A stretch of 64,000 bases of DNA from JANPCX01 sp966211815 (GTDB taxonomy: Bacteria; Pseudomonadota; Gammaproteobacteria; Burkholderiales; Burkholderiaceae_C): contig CBIHOD010000005.1 of assembly GCA_966211815.1 (NCBI GenBank), positions 60,152-124,151 on the forward strand. Reading direction: 5' to 3'. Of this stretch, positions 16,836 to 24,529 are shown one piece after another. The translations under genes and the position numbers were made by a program. The notes under the pieces are model-generated. The model ran no database searches, had not been told where the DNA came from, and worked only from the letters and a program-made list of their open reading frames with translations. Each line of letters opens with the position of its first letter. The first letter of the stretch is position 1.

Positions 16836-18245
16836 TCAACGCCCGGCCTTGCCGCTGGGTTCGCCGGTCAGGCGCTGGGGATCGAGCAGCTGCAGCAGCC
16901 GTTCGCGCGGGATGTCGGTGCTCTCGGCCGCGACATCGACGATGGCGCGGCCTTCCTTGTAGGCGCGTTTGGCGATCTCGGCCGCCTTGGCATAGCCGAT
17001 GACCGGGTTCAGCGCTGTCACCAGGATGGGGTTGCGCGCCAGGGACGCCTGCAGCTGCGCTTCGTTGACCTTGAAAGTGGCGATGGCCTTGTCGGCCAGC
17101 AGGCGCGAGGCATTGGCCAGCAGCGCCAGGCTTTCCAGCAGATTGCGGGCGACCAGCGGCAGCATCACGTTCAGCTCGAAGTTGCCGGACTGCGCGGCGA
17201 CCGTGACCGCCGCGTCGTTGCCAATCACCTGGGCGGCTACCATGGCGGCTGCCTCCGGGATCACCGGGTTCACCTTGCCGGGCATGATCGACGAGCCGGG
17301 CTGCAGCGCTTCCAGCTCGATCTCGGCCAGGCCGGCCAGCGGGCCGGAATTCATCCAGCGCAGGTCGTTGGAGATCTTCATCAGCGTCGCGGCCACGCCC
17401 TTGAGCGCGCCCGACAGCGCCAGCGCGGCGTCTTGTGAACCCATGGCGGCGAAATAGTCGGGCGCCGGCAGGAATTCCTGGCCCGTCAGCGCCGACAAAT
17501 GCCTGCAAAAGACCGCCGCGAAATCCGACGGCGCGTTCACGCCCGTGCCCACCGCGGTGCCGCCCTGGGCCAGTTCGCTGACGCGCGGCAGCAGCGCCTC
17601 CAGGTGGCGCGTCTGCGCTTCGACCTGCGCGGCCCAGCCGTCCAGCACCTGGCCCAGCCGCACCGGCATCGCATCCATCAGGTGGGTGCGGCCTGTTTTC
17701 ACATGGTGGCCGACGGCCTTGGACTTCTCCCGCACCGTGTGGGAGAGGTGCCTCAGCGCCGGCACCAGGTCGCCACGCAGCGCCAGCGCGGCGCCGATGT
17801 GGATGGCGCTCGGCACGGAGTCGTTGCTGCTCTGGCTGCGGTTGACGTGGTCGTTGGCGCTGATGGGCGCGGCGTCGGCCGGCCGGGCGCGGTTGGCCAG
17901 CGCGGCCAGCACCTCGTTGGCATTCATGTTGCTGCTGGTGCCCGAGCCGGTCTGGAAGACGTCGAGCGGGAAATGGGCCATGAAGTCGCCGGCCAACAGC
18001 GACTCTGCGGCGCTGTCGATGGCCATGCCGATGTCACGAGGCAGTTGGTCCAGCTCGACATTGGCCCGCGCCCCGGCGCGCTTGACCAGCAGCAGCGCGC
18101 GGATGAAGCCCTGGGGCAGCGGCTGCCCGCTGACGGGGAAATTCAGCACCGCGCGCTGGGTCTGCGCGCCGTAGAGGGCATCGGCGGGCACGGCCATCTC
18201 GCCCATGCTGTCGCGTTCGGTGCGGGTGTGGATGGGGTTGCTCAC
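16836..18245 (-). CDS. fumC: Fumarate hydratase class II
   Basis: This cytoplasmic, iron-free fumarase interconverts fumarate and malate in the TCA cycle. The 469-residue length is normal. Hallmarks are GSGTSSNMNANEV, the NDHVNRSQSSNDSVPSA block, the catalytic-region KTGRTHLMDA and the superfamily signature GSSIMPGKVNPV. I chose the GTG at 18245 because GCAGGAGAAA lies directly upstream at correct spacing; the open frame extends 22 codons further without a better site. It converges with the DMT transporter gene, 21 bases apart. Confidence 0.95.
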   Translation of the reverse strand: MSNPIHTRTERDSMGEMAVPADALYGAQTQRAVLNFPVSGQPLPQGFIRALLLVKRAGARANVELDQLPRDIGMAIDSAAESLLAGDFMAHFPLDVFQTGSGTSSNMNANEVLAALANRARPADAAPISANDHVNRSQSSNDSVPSAIHIGAALALRGDLVPALRHLSHTVREKSKAVGHHVKTGRTHLMDAMPVRLGQVLDGWAAQVEAQTRHLEALLPRVSELAQGGTAVGTGVNAPSDFAAVFCRHLSALTGQEFLPAPDYFAAMGSQDAALALSGALKGVAATLMKISNDLRWMNSGPLAGLAEIELEALQPGSSIMPGKVNPVIPEAAAMVAAQVIGNDAAVTVAAQSGNFELNVMLPLVARNLLESLALLANASRLLADKAIATFKVNEAQLQASLARNPILVTALNPVIGYAKAAEIAKRAYKEGRAIVDVAAESTDIPRERLLQLLDPQRLTGEPSGKAGR

Positions 18246-18433
18246 GGCGGGTTTCTCCTGCGGACGTCGTCTGGGGGGGAGGGGGTGGATGGTTCGGTCC
18301 GATCCCGGCATCGCCCGAGGATTCTGGTCCTCTTTGGAGTCCGACGAGGCCGCGTGGCCTTGCGGCGCTCACGGGACGACCCGTTCCGAAGGACCGTGCA
18401 GCTTCCTGATGCGTGGCAGGCGGCATGCCGACC

Positions 18434-18461
18434 AAAAAAAACCGACCCCGAAAGGGGCCGG
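18434..18461 (-). terminator. Rho-independent terminator of fpr
   Basis: Read on the minus strand, CCGGCCCC, loop TTTC, GGGGTCGG is followed by eight T (18441-18434), starting 28 bases after the fpr stop. It forms a good intrinsic terminator and separates fpr from fumC. Confidence 0.85.
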
Positions 18462-18489
18462 CTCGATGGGGATGCGGGTACCGCGAGGC

Positions 18490-19263
18490 TCAGCGTTCCG
18501 CGAAGGCGCGCTCGACCACGAACCCGCCTGGGTGCTGCATGTTGCCTTCGTTGAAGCCGCCTTGTTCCAGCTGCTCTTTCAAATCTTTCAGCATGGCAGG
18601 GCTGCCGCAGATCATGAAGCGGTCGTTTTCCGTGGAGATCGGCGGCAGGCCGAGGTCGGCGTAGAGCTTGCCGGAGGCCATCAGCTCGGTGATGCGGCCT
18701 TCGTTCTTGAACTTTTCCCGCGTGACGGTGGGGTAGTAGAGCAGCTGGTTCTTGACGAACTCGCCCAGGTATTCATGCTCGTGAAGCTCGTGCTCGAAGA
18801 GCTGGCGGTAGGCCAGCTCGGCCTGGGTGCGGCAGCCGTGCACGAGGATGACTTTCTCGAAGCGGTCGTAGACCTCGGGGTCCTTGATCAGCGAGAGGAA
18901 GGGCGCCAGGCCGGTGCCGGTGGCCAGCAGCCAGAGGTTCTTGCCGGGCAGCAGGTTCTGCAGCAGCAGCGTGCCGGTGGGCTTGCGGCCGACGATCAGC
19001 TCGTCGCCGGGCTGCAGGTGCTGCAGGCGCGAGGTGAGCGGGCCTTCGGGCACCTTGATGCTGAAGAATTCGAGCGTTTCCTCATGGTTGGCGCTGGCGA
19101 TCGAGTAGGCGCGCAGCAGCGGCTTGCCGTCGACGGGCAGGCCGATCATCGTGAACTGGCCGTTGATGAAGCGGAACCCGGTGTCGCGGGTGGTCGTGAA
19201 CGAGAACAGCTGGTCGGTCCAGTGATGGACGGTCAGGACTTTTTCGGTTTGGAATGCGCTCAT
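18490..19263 (-). CDS. fpr: Ferredoxin/flavodoxin-NADP+ reductase
   Basis: The 257-residue flavoenzyme passes electrons between NADPH and ferredoxin or flavodoxin. The FAD-binding RAYSIAS motif, the NADP-binding LLATGTGLAPFLS segment, and the C-terminal FVVERAFAER ending (the family's terminal aromatic and basic residues near the flavin) are all present. The length fits the bacterial subclass I/II enzyme. It is expressed as a single gene with its own terminator. In proteobacteria such genes often answer to oxidative stress; no operator was identified here. Confidence 0.95.
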   Translation of the reverse strand: MSAFQTEKVLTVHHWTDQLFSFTTTRDTGFRFINGQFTMIGLPVDGKPLLRAYSIASANHEETLEFFSIKVPEGPLTSRLQHLQPGDELIVGRKPTGTLLLQNLLPGKNLWLLATGTGLAPFLSLIKDPEVYDRFEKVILVHGCRTQAELAYRQLFEHELHEHEYLGEFVKNQLLYYPTVTREKFKNEGRITELMASGKLYADLGLPPISTENDRFMICGSPAMLKDLKEQLEQGGFNEGNMQHPGGFVVERAFAER

Positions 19264-19497
19264 GCTGCGGGGATCGGAGGGATGGACTCCCGCCTATTTT
19301 CTCAAACCCCGGGGAGGCGGTTCGGACATTGATTGAATAAGCTTCTATCGGAACGGCGGGGTAGGGCGTTCCATCCCCTGGGCACGGGGCCGCGCCTACA
19401 CTTGCCGGATGGCGGCGCCGGGCGGCTTGGCCGGGCCGCCAGGACGATCCCGGGTCGCGCACCCGGCCACACGGTTTCTTCTCGAAAGTGCATCGGC

Positions 19498-21111
19498 ATG
19501 GGCGGTGAGCGCGGTGGAGATCCTTTGTCAGCGGGCCAGGCCTGCGCGGCGCCGGCGGGGCCGGCCCTCTTCGAACTGCGCGGCGTCAGCAAGCGATACC
19601 CTGCCGTCAAGGCCTGCGACCGCGTCGACTTGCGCGTGGCGCCCGGCGAGATCCACGCCGTGCTGGGCGAGAACGGCGCCGGCAAATCCACGTTGATGAA
19701 GATCGCCTTCGGCGCCGTCCAGCCCGACGAGGGCGAAATCTTCTGGGAGGGCCGGCCGGTGGCGGTCCGCAGCCCCCAGGCCGCGCGGGCGATGGGAATC
19801 GGCATGGTGTTCCAGCATTTCAGCCTGTTCGACACGCTCACCGCCGCCGAGAACGTCTGGCTCGGCCTGGACCGTCGTTCCTGCGCAAGCCTGGCGGACG
19901 CCGCGGCGCGCACCGCGCGGGTGGCCCAGGCTCACGGCCTGGAAGTCGACCCGCTCAAGCCGGTGCACTTGTTGTCGGTCGGCGAGCGCCAGCGGCTGGA
20001 GATCGTGCGCGCGCTCATGTCGGAGCCGCGGTTGCTGATCCTGGACGAGCCGACCTCGGTGTTGACACCGCAGGCGGCGCAGTCCCTCTTCGCCACGCTG
20101 CGCCGGTTGGCGGCGCAGGGATGCGGCATCCTTTACATCAGCCACAAGCTGGACGAGATCCGCGCGCTGTGCCACCGCTGCACCGTGCTGCGCGCCGGCC
20201 GCGTCACCGGCGTGCTGGACCCGTCGCGCGAGACGCCGGCCGGCCTGTCGCGCCTGATGCTCGGCGCCGAGCCGGCGCCGCTGAGCCGCCGGCCGTCGGC
20301 GCCCGGCGCGGAGGTGATGGTCGTGCGGGGGCTGTCCCTGCCGAGCGCGCACCCCTTCGGGACGGCGCTGCGGGAGGTGGGCTTCAGCCTGCGCGCCGGC
20401 GAAATCGTCGGCTTGGCCGGGGTGTCGGGCAATGGGCAACAGGAGTTGTTGGCCGCGTTGTCGGGCGAAGACCGCCGCGCGCCCAGGGACGCAGTGCAGC
20501 TGGCCGGCCGTCCCGCCGGACACCTCGGCGCCGCCGAACGCCGCTCGCTGGGGCTGCACTTCGTCCCGGAAGAACGCCTGGGCCGCGGCGCGGTGCCGTC
20601 GCTCTCCCTGGCGCAGAACACTTTGCTGACGCGCGCTGAGGCCGCCGGCGCGCGCACCTGGGTCCGGCCGCGGGCGGTGCGGGCGCTGGCGCTGCGCCTG
20701 ATCGAACGTTTCCAGGTGAAGGCGGGCGGGCCTCAATCGGCGGCGCAGAGCCTGTCCGGCGGCAACCTGCAGAAATTCATCATGGGCCGGGAAATCGACG
20801 CCGCGCCGCGGGTCTTGATCGCCGCCCAGCCGACCTGGGGCGTCGACGTGGGCGCCGCCGCGCAGATCCACGGCGGGCTGCTGGCCCTGCGCGACGCCGG
20901 TTGCGCGGTCCTGGTGGTCAGCGAAGACCTGGACGAGCTGCTGCGGCTCAGCGACCGGTTGATCGTCATCGCGCGGGGCCGGGTGTCGCCGGCCATCGCG
21001 GTGGCCGAGGCCGACGCCGCGCTGGTCGGCCCCTGGATGAGCGGCCTTTGGCCCGGCGGACCGGCGCAGGCCGGCGCCGATGGCGGGACCGCGGAGGTCG
21101 CCCATGTTTAG
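19498..21111 (+). CDS. ABC transporter ATP-binding protein (nucleoside/BMP type, two ATPase domains)
   Basis: The 537-residue protein has two fused ATPase domains, as in RbsA- and YufO-type importers. The first has Walker A GENGAGKST and a signature reading LSVGERQRLE. The second has a degenerate P-loop (GVSGNGQQELL), signature LSGGNLQK and AAQPTWGVDVGAA. It energises uptake through the two permeases encoded next. The ATG at 19498 is the best in-frame start near the first domain; ribosome site evidence is weak. Genes 19498-24332 form one transport operon with overlapping or closely spaced ends. Confidence 0.92.
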   Translation: MGGERGGDPLSAGQACAAPAGPALFELRGVSKRYPAVKACDRVDLRVAPGEIHAVLGENGAGKSTLMKIAFGAVQPDEGEIFWEGRPVAVRSPQAARAMGIGMVFQHFSLFDTLTAAENVWLGLDRRSCASLADAAARTARVAQAHGLEVDPLKPVHLLSVGERQRLEIVRALMSEPRLLILDEPTSVLTPQAAQSLFATLRRLAAQGCGILYISHKLDEIRALCHRCTVLRAGRVTGVLDPSRETPAGLSRLMLGAEPAPLSRRPSAPGAEVMVVRGLSLPSAHPFGTALREVGFSLRAGEIVGLAGVSGNGQQELLAALSGEDRRAPRDAVQLAGRPAGHLGAAERRSLGLHFVPEERLGRGAVPSLSLAQNTLLTRAEAAGARTWVRPRAVRALALRLIERFQVKAGGPQSAAQSLSGGNLQKFIMGREIDAAPRVLIAAQPTWGVDVGAAAQIHGGLLALRDAGCAVLVVSEDLDELLRLSDRLIVIARGRVSPAIAVAEADAALVGPWMSGLWPGGPAQAGADGGTAEVAHV

Positions 21112-22186
21112 GCTTGAACCCCGGCCCGAGCCGTCGAAATGGGTGGCTGCCGCCTCGCCGCTGGCGGCGCTGGCCTGCACCGTGCTGATCGGCGCCGCGC
21201 TGTTCGCGCTGCTCGGCAAGGACCCGGCCCGCGGCCTGCAGATGTTCTTCGTCGAGCCCTTGAGGAACGGCTATGCGCTGTCCGAGCTGGCGGTCAAGGC
21301 CACGCCGATGCTGCTCATCGCGCTCGGCCTGGCGGTCTGCTTCCGGGCCAATGTGTGGAACATCGGCGCCGAGGGCCAGTTCATCCTCGGCGCGTTGGCC
21401 GCCGGCGGCGTGGCGCTGCAGGCCGACGCCGCCACCGGCCGCTGGATCCTGGCGGCGGCGCTGGCGGCCGGCGTGCTCGGCGGCATGGCGTGGGCGGCGC
21501 TGGCGGCCTGGTTGCGCGACCGCTTCAACGCCAACGAAATCCTCGTCACTTTGATGTTGGTCTACGTGGCCGACCTGCTGCTGGGCTACCTGGTCTACGG
21601 TCCCTGGAAAGACCCGGCCGGCTACAACTTCCCGCAAACCGCCACCTTCGCCGACCCGGCGCGCCTGCCGCGGCTTTTCAGCGGCTGGCGCGTCAACCTG
21701 GGCACGGCGGCGGCGTTGCTGCTGGCGGGCGCTACCTGGCTTTTCCTGTTCCGGCTGCAGGCCGGCTTCCGCCTGCAGGTGGGCGGGCTGGCGCCGGCCG
21801 CGGCCCGCTACGCCGGCTTTTCGTCGCGCAAGGCGCTGTGGACGGCGCTGCTGCTGTCCGGCGGCCTGGCCGGGCTGGCCGGCGCGCTGGAGGCTGCCGG
21901 GCCGCTCGGGCAGCTCAGCCCGCACGTGCCGGTGGGCTACGGCTTCGCGGCCATCATCGTCGCCTTCGTCGGGCGGCTGCATCCGGCGGGTATCGTGTTC
22001 TCGTCCATTTTGATGAGCATGTTCTACATCGGCGGGGAGCTCGCCCAGTCGCGACTGGGGCTGCCCAAGTCGCTGACCGGCGTCTTCCAGGGCGTGCTGC
22101 TGTTCACGCTGCTGGCCTTCGACACGCTCGCGCACCAACGGTTGCGCCGGGGGCGCGCGCCGAGCGGGCCGGGAAGGGCGCGTTGA
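21104..22186 (+). CDS. ABC transporter permease 1 (BPD_transp_2, nucleoside type)
   Basis: The 360-residue inner-membrane permease has eight to ten hydrophobic segments and the family loop GLAVCFRANVWNIGAEGQFILGA, the mark of the simple-sugar/nucleoside permease group (YufP/NupP-like). GGAGG precedes the ATG by seven bases. The gene overlaps the ATPase gene by eight bases. It forms the membrane channel together with the next gene product. Confidence 0.92.
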   Translation: MFRLEPRPEPSKWVAAASPLAALACTVLIGAALFALLGKDPARGLQMFFVEPLRNGYALSELAVKATPMLLIALGLAVCFRANVWNIGAEGQFILGALAAGGVALQADAATGRWILAAALAAGVLGGMAWAALAAWLRDRFNANEILVTLMLVYVADLLLGYLVYGPWKDPAGYNFPQTATFADPARLPRLFSGWRVNLGTAAALLLAGATWLFLFRLQAGFRLQVGGLAPAAARYAGFSSRKALWTALLLSGGLAGLAGALEAAGPLGQLSPHVPVGYGFAAIIVAFVGRLHPAGIVFSSILMSMFYIGGELAQSRLGLPKSLTGVFQGVLLFTLLAFDTLAHQRLRRGRAPSGPGRAR

Positions 22187-23106
22187 TGGACGCGTTCGCG
22201 CTGCTGGTCGCCGCCACGCTGAACGCCGGCACGGTGCTGGCTTTCGCGGCCCTGGGGTTGCTGGTCAACGAGCGCTCGGGCGTGGTCAACCTCGGCGCCG
22301 AGGGGATGATGCTGGTGGCTGCCCTGGTGGGCTTCGCCGTGGGCGTGGGCACGGGCAGCGACTGGCTCGCCTTCGCCGCCGGGGCCGCGGCCGGCGCGTC
22401 GATGGCGGCCGCCTTCGGCGTCCTGGCGATCGGGCTCAACACCAACCAATACGCCACCGGCCTGGCGCTGAGCCTGTTCGGCGGCGGGCTGTCGGCTTTC
22501 TTCGGCCAGGCTTACACCCAGCAGCGCCTGGCCGAGCGGCCGCGATTCGCGGTGCCGTGGCTGGCGGACCTGCCTTTCGCCGGGCCCGCCTTCTTCCGCC
22601 ATCACCCGATGGTCTACCTGGCGATCGCCTTGACCGCCGCCGTCGCGTGGTTCCTCTACCGCTCGCGCGCCGGCCTGGTGTTGCGCGCGGTGGGCGAGTC
22701 GCCCGAGTCGGCGCACGCGCTGGGCTATCCGGTGCGACGCATCCGCCTGGCCGCGGTGGTGGCCGGCGGCGCGCTGTGCGGCTTGTCGGGCGCCTACCTG
22801 TCGGTGGCCTACACGCCGCTTTGGGTGGAGGGCATGGTCGCCGGCAAGGGCTGGATCGCGCTGGCCCTCACCACCTTCGCCACCTGGAGACCGGGCCGCG
22901 TCCTGCTGGGCGCCTACCTGTTCGGCGGCGTCACGATGCTGCAGTTCCACCTGCAGGGCGAGGGCGTCGAACTCCCCAGCCAATGGCTCGGCATGCTGCC
23001 CTACCTGTCCACCATCGCGGTGCTCGCGTTGATGTCGCGCGACGCCGGCTGGGTGCGCCTGAACATGCCGGCCTCGCTGGGCAAGCCCTTCAACCCGGCG
23101 CGTTGA
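22186..23106 (+). CDS. ABC transporter permease 2 (BPD_transp_2, nucleoside type)
   Basis: The 306-residue inner-membrane protein has about eight hydrophobic segments and the paired hallmark LGLLVNERSGVVNLGAEGMM of YufQ/NupQ-type permeases. Its start overlaps the stop of permease 1 (TGATG), giving tight translational coupling. With permease 1 it forms the heterodimeric channel. Confidence 0.92.
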   Translation: MDAFALLVAATLNAGTVLAFAALGLLVNERSGVVNLGAEGMMLVAALVGFAVGVGTGSDWLAFAAGAAAGASMAAAFGVLAIGLNTNQYATGLALSLFGGGLSAFFGQAYTQQRLAERPRFAVPWLADLPFAGPAFFRHHPMVYLAIALTAAVAWFLYRSRAGLVLRAVGESPESAHALGYPVRRIRLAAVVAGGALCGLSGAYLSVAYTPLWVEGMVAGKGWIALALTTFATWRPGRVLLGAYLFGGVTMLQFHLQGEGVELPSQWLGMLPYLSTIAVLALMSRDAGWVRLNMPASLGKPFNPAR

Positions 23107-23165
23107 ACCGCCGCCGGGTCTTTCCTTTCCTCTCGTTCAATCAACCCACACAGGAGATGACAAGC

Positions 23166-24332
23166 ATGGCGGCAGATTCCCAAAAGCGTTCGTTGTTGCA
23201 ACTGGCGGGCTGGGGCGCCCTGTGCGCTGCGTCGGCCGGCCTGCTTTACGGCTGCGGCAGGAAGGAAGAAGCCGCGGCTCCCCCGGCCCCCGCCCCGGCC
23301 AGCCAGGCGGCAGCCCCGGCCGAGCCGCTGAAGATCGCTTTCGCCTACATCGGCCCGGTGGGCGACGGCGGCTGGACCTTCGCGCACGACAACGCCCGCA
23401 AGGCGGTCGAAAAGGCGTTCGGCGACAAGGTGGCCACCACCTTCGTCGAGAAAGTGCCCGAGGCCGCCGACGCCGAACGCGTCTTCCGGGACCTGGTCGG
23501 CCAGGGCAACAAGTTGGTCTTCGGCACCACCTTCGGCTACATGGAGCCGATGCTGAAGGTGGCCGCCGATTCGCCGGACGTGAAGTTCGAACACGCCACC
23601 GGCTACAAGACCGCCCCCAACATGCGCACCTACGACAGCCGCACCTACGAAGGCGCCTACATGGCGGGCGTGATCGCCGGCGGCATGACGAAAACGGGCA
23701 CGCTCGGCGTGGTGGGCTCCATCCCCATCCCGGAAGTCATCCGCAACATCAACAGCTTCACGCTGGGCGCGCAATCGGTGAACCCCAAAGTCAAGACCCG
23801 CGTCGTCTGGGTCAACGAGTGGATCAACCCGCCGAAAGAGACCGAAGCGGCCCAGGCCCTGCTCAACGGCGGCGCCGACGTGCTGTTCCAGAACACCGAT
23901 TCTTCCGCGGTGCTGCAAGCCGCCGGCAAAGCCGGCAAATACGCTTTCGGCTGGGATTCCGACATGACCTCCTACGCGCCCAAGGCCCACCTGGCCTCGG
24001 CGATCGTCAATTGGGCGCCGTATTACATCCAGGCCACGCGCGAGGTGCTGGAGGGCAAATGGACCGGCGGCTCGGCCACCTGGTGGGGTGTCAAGGAGGG
24101 CGCGATCGACCTCGTCTCGATCTCCGACGCGGTTCCGGCCGAACTCAAGGCCAAGGTCGAGGCCGTCAAGGCGGGATTGAAGGACGGCAGCTTCGCCATC
24201 TGGAAAGGCCCCATCCTCGCCCAGGACGGCAAAGAGCTGCTGAAAAAGGACGAAGTGGCCGACGACAAGTTCCTGGGTGGGCTGAAGACCTACGTCCAGG
24301 GTGTGGAAGGCACGGTGCCGGGCGGGAAATGA
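23166..24332 (+). CDS. BMP-family substrate-binding lipoprotein
   Basis: The 388-residue protein has a signal peptide ending in the lipobox LYGC (C30), an Ala/Pro-rich linker to about residue 55, then a PnrA/BMP fold with IAFAYIGPVGDGGWTF, FGTTFGYMEP and FQNTDSSAVLQAA. Family members bind purine nucleosides or related ligands. It is the ligand receptor of the preceding ATPase and permeases. AGGAG lies nine bases before the chosen ATG; an ATG at 23157 touches the ribosome site and is less likely. No purine catabolic gene is beside it to fix the substrate. Confidence 0.92.
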   Translation: MAADSQKRSLLQLAGWGALCAASAGLLYGCGRKEEAAAPPAPAPASQAAAPAEPLKIAFAYIGPVGDGGWTFAHDNARKAVEKAFGDKVATTFVEKVPEAADAERVFRDLVGQGNKLVFGTTFGYMEPMLKVAADSPDVKFEHATGYKTAPNMRTYDSRTYEGAYMAGVIAGGMTKTGTLGVVGSIPIPEVIRNINSFTLGAQSVNPKVKTRVVWVNEWINPPKETEAAQALLNGGADVLFQNTDSSAVLQAAGKAGKYAFGWDSDMTSYAPKAHLASAIVNWAPYYIQATREVLEGKWTGGSATWWGVKEGAIDLVSISDAVPAELKAKVEAVKAGLKDGSFAIWKGPILAQDGKELLKKDEVADDKFLGGLKTYVQGVEGTVPGGK

Positions 24333-24529
24333 GCGCCATCGGCCCGCGGCCGAGCGGGGCACGGGCCGCCCTGGCCTGGCATTACCCATGACGTCCGCGC
24401 AAGATGGGCATCGCCGATGGACCGCCGCCGGCGGTGCGGCGTATCCTCGGGTCGCTCCGCCGGGGTCTCCTCCCCGGGCGGTCGGCGGCCACAACGGTCA
24501 GCGACAACAACAAGAACCAGAGACAAGCC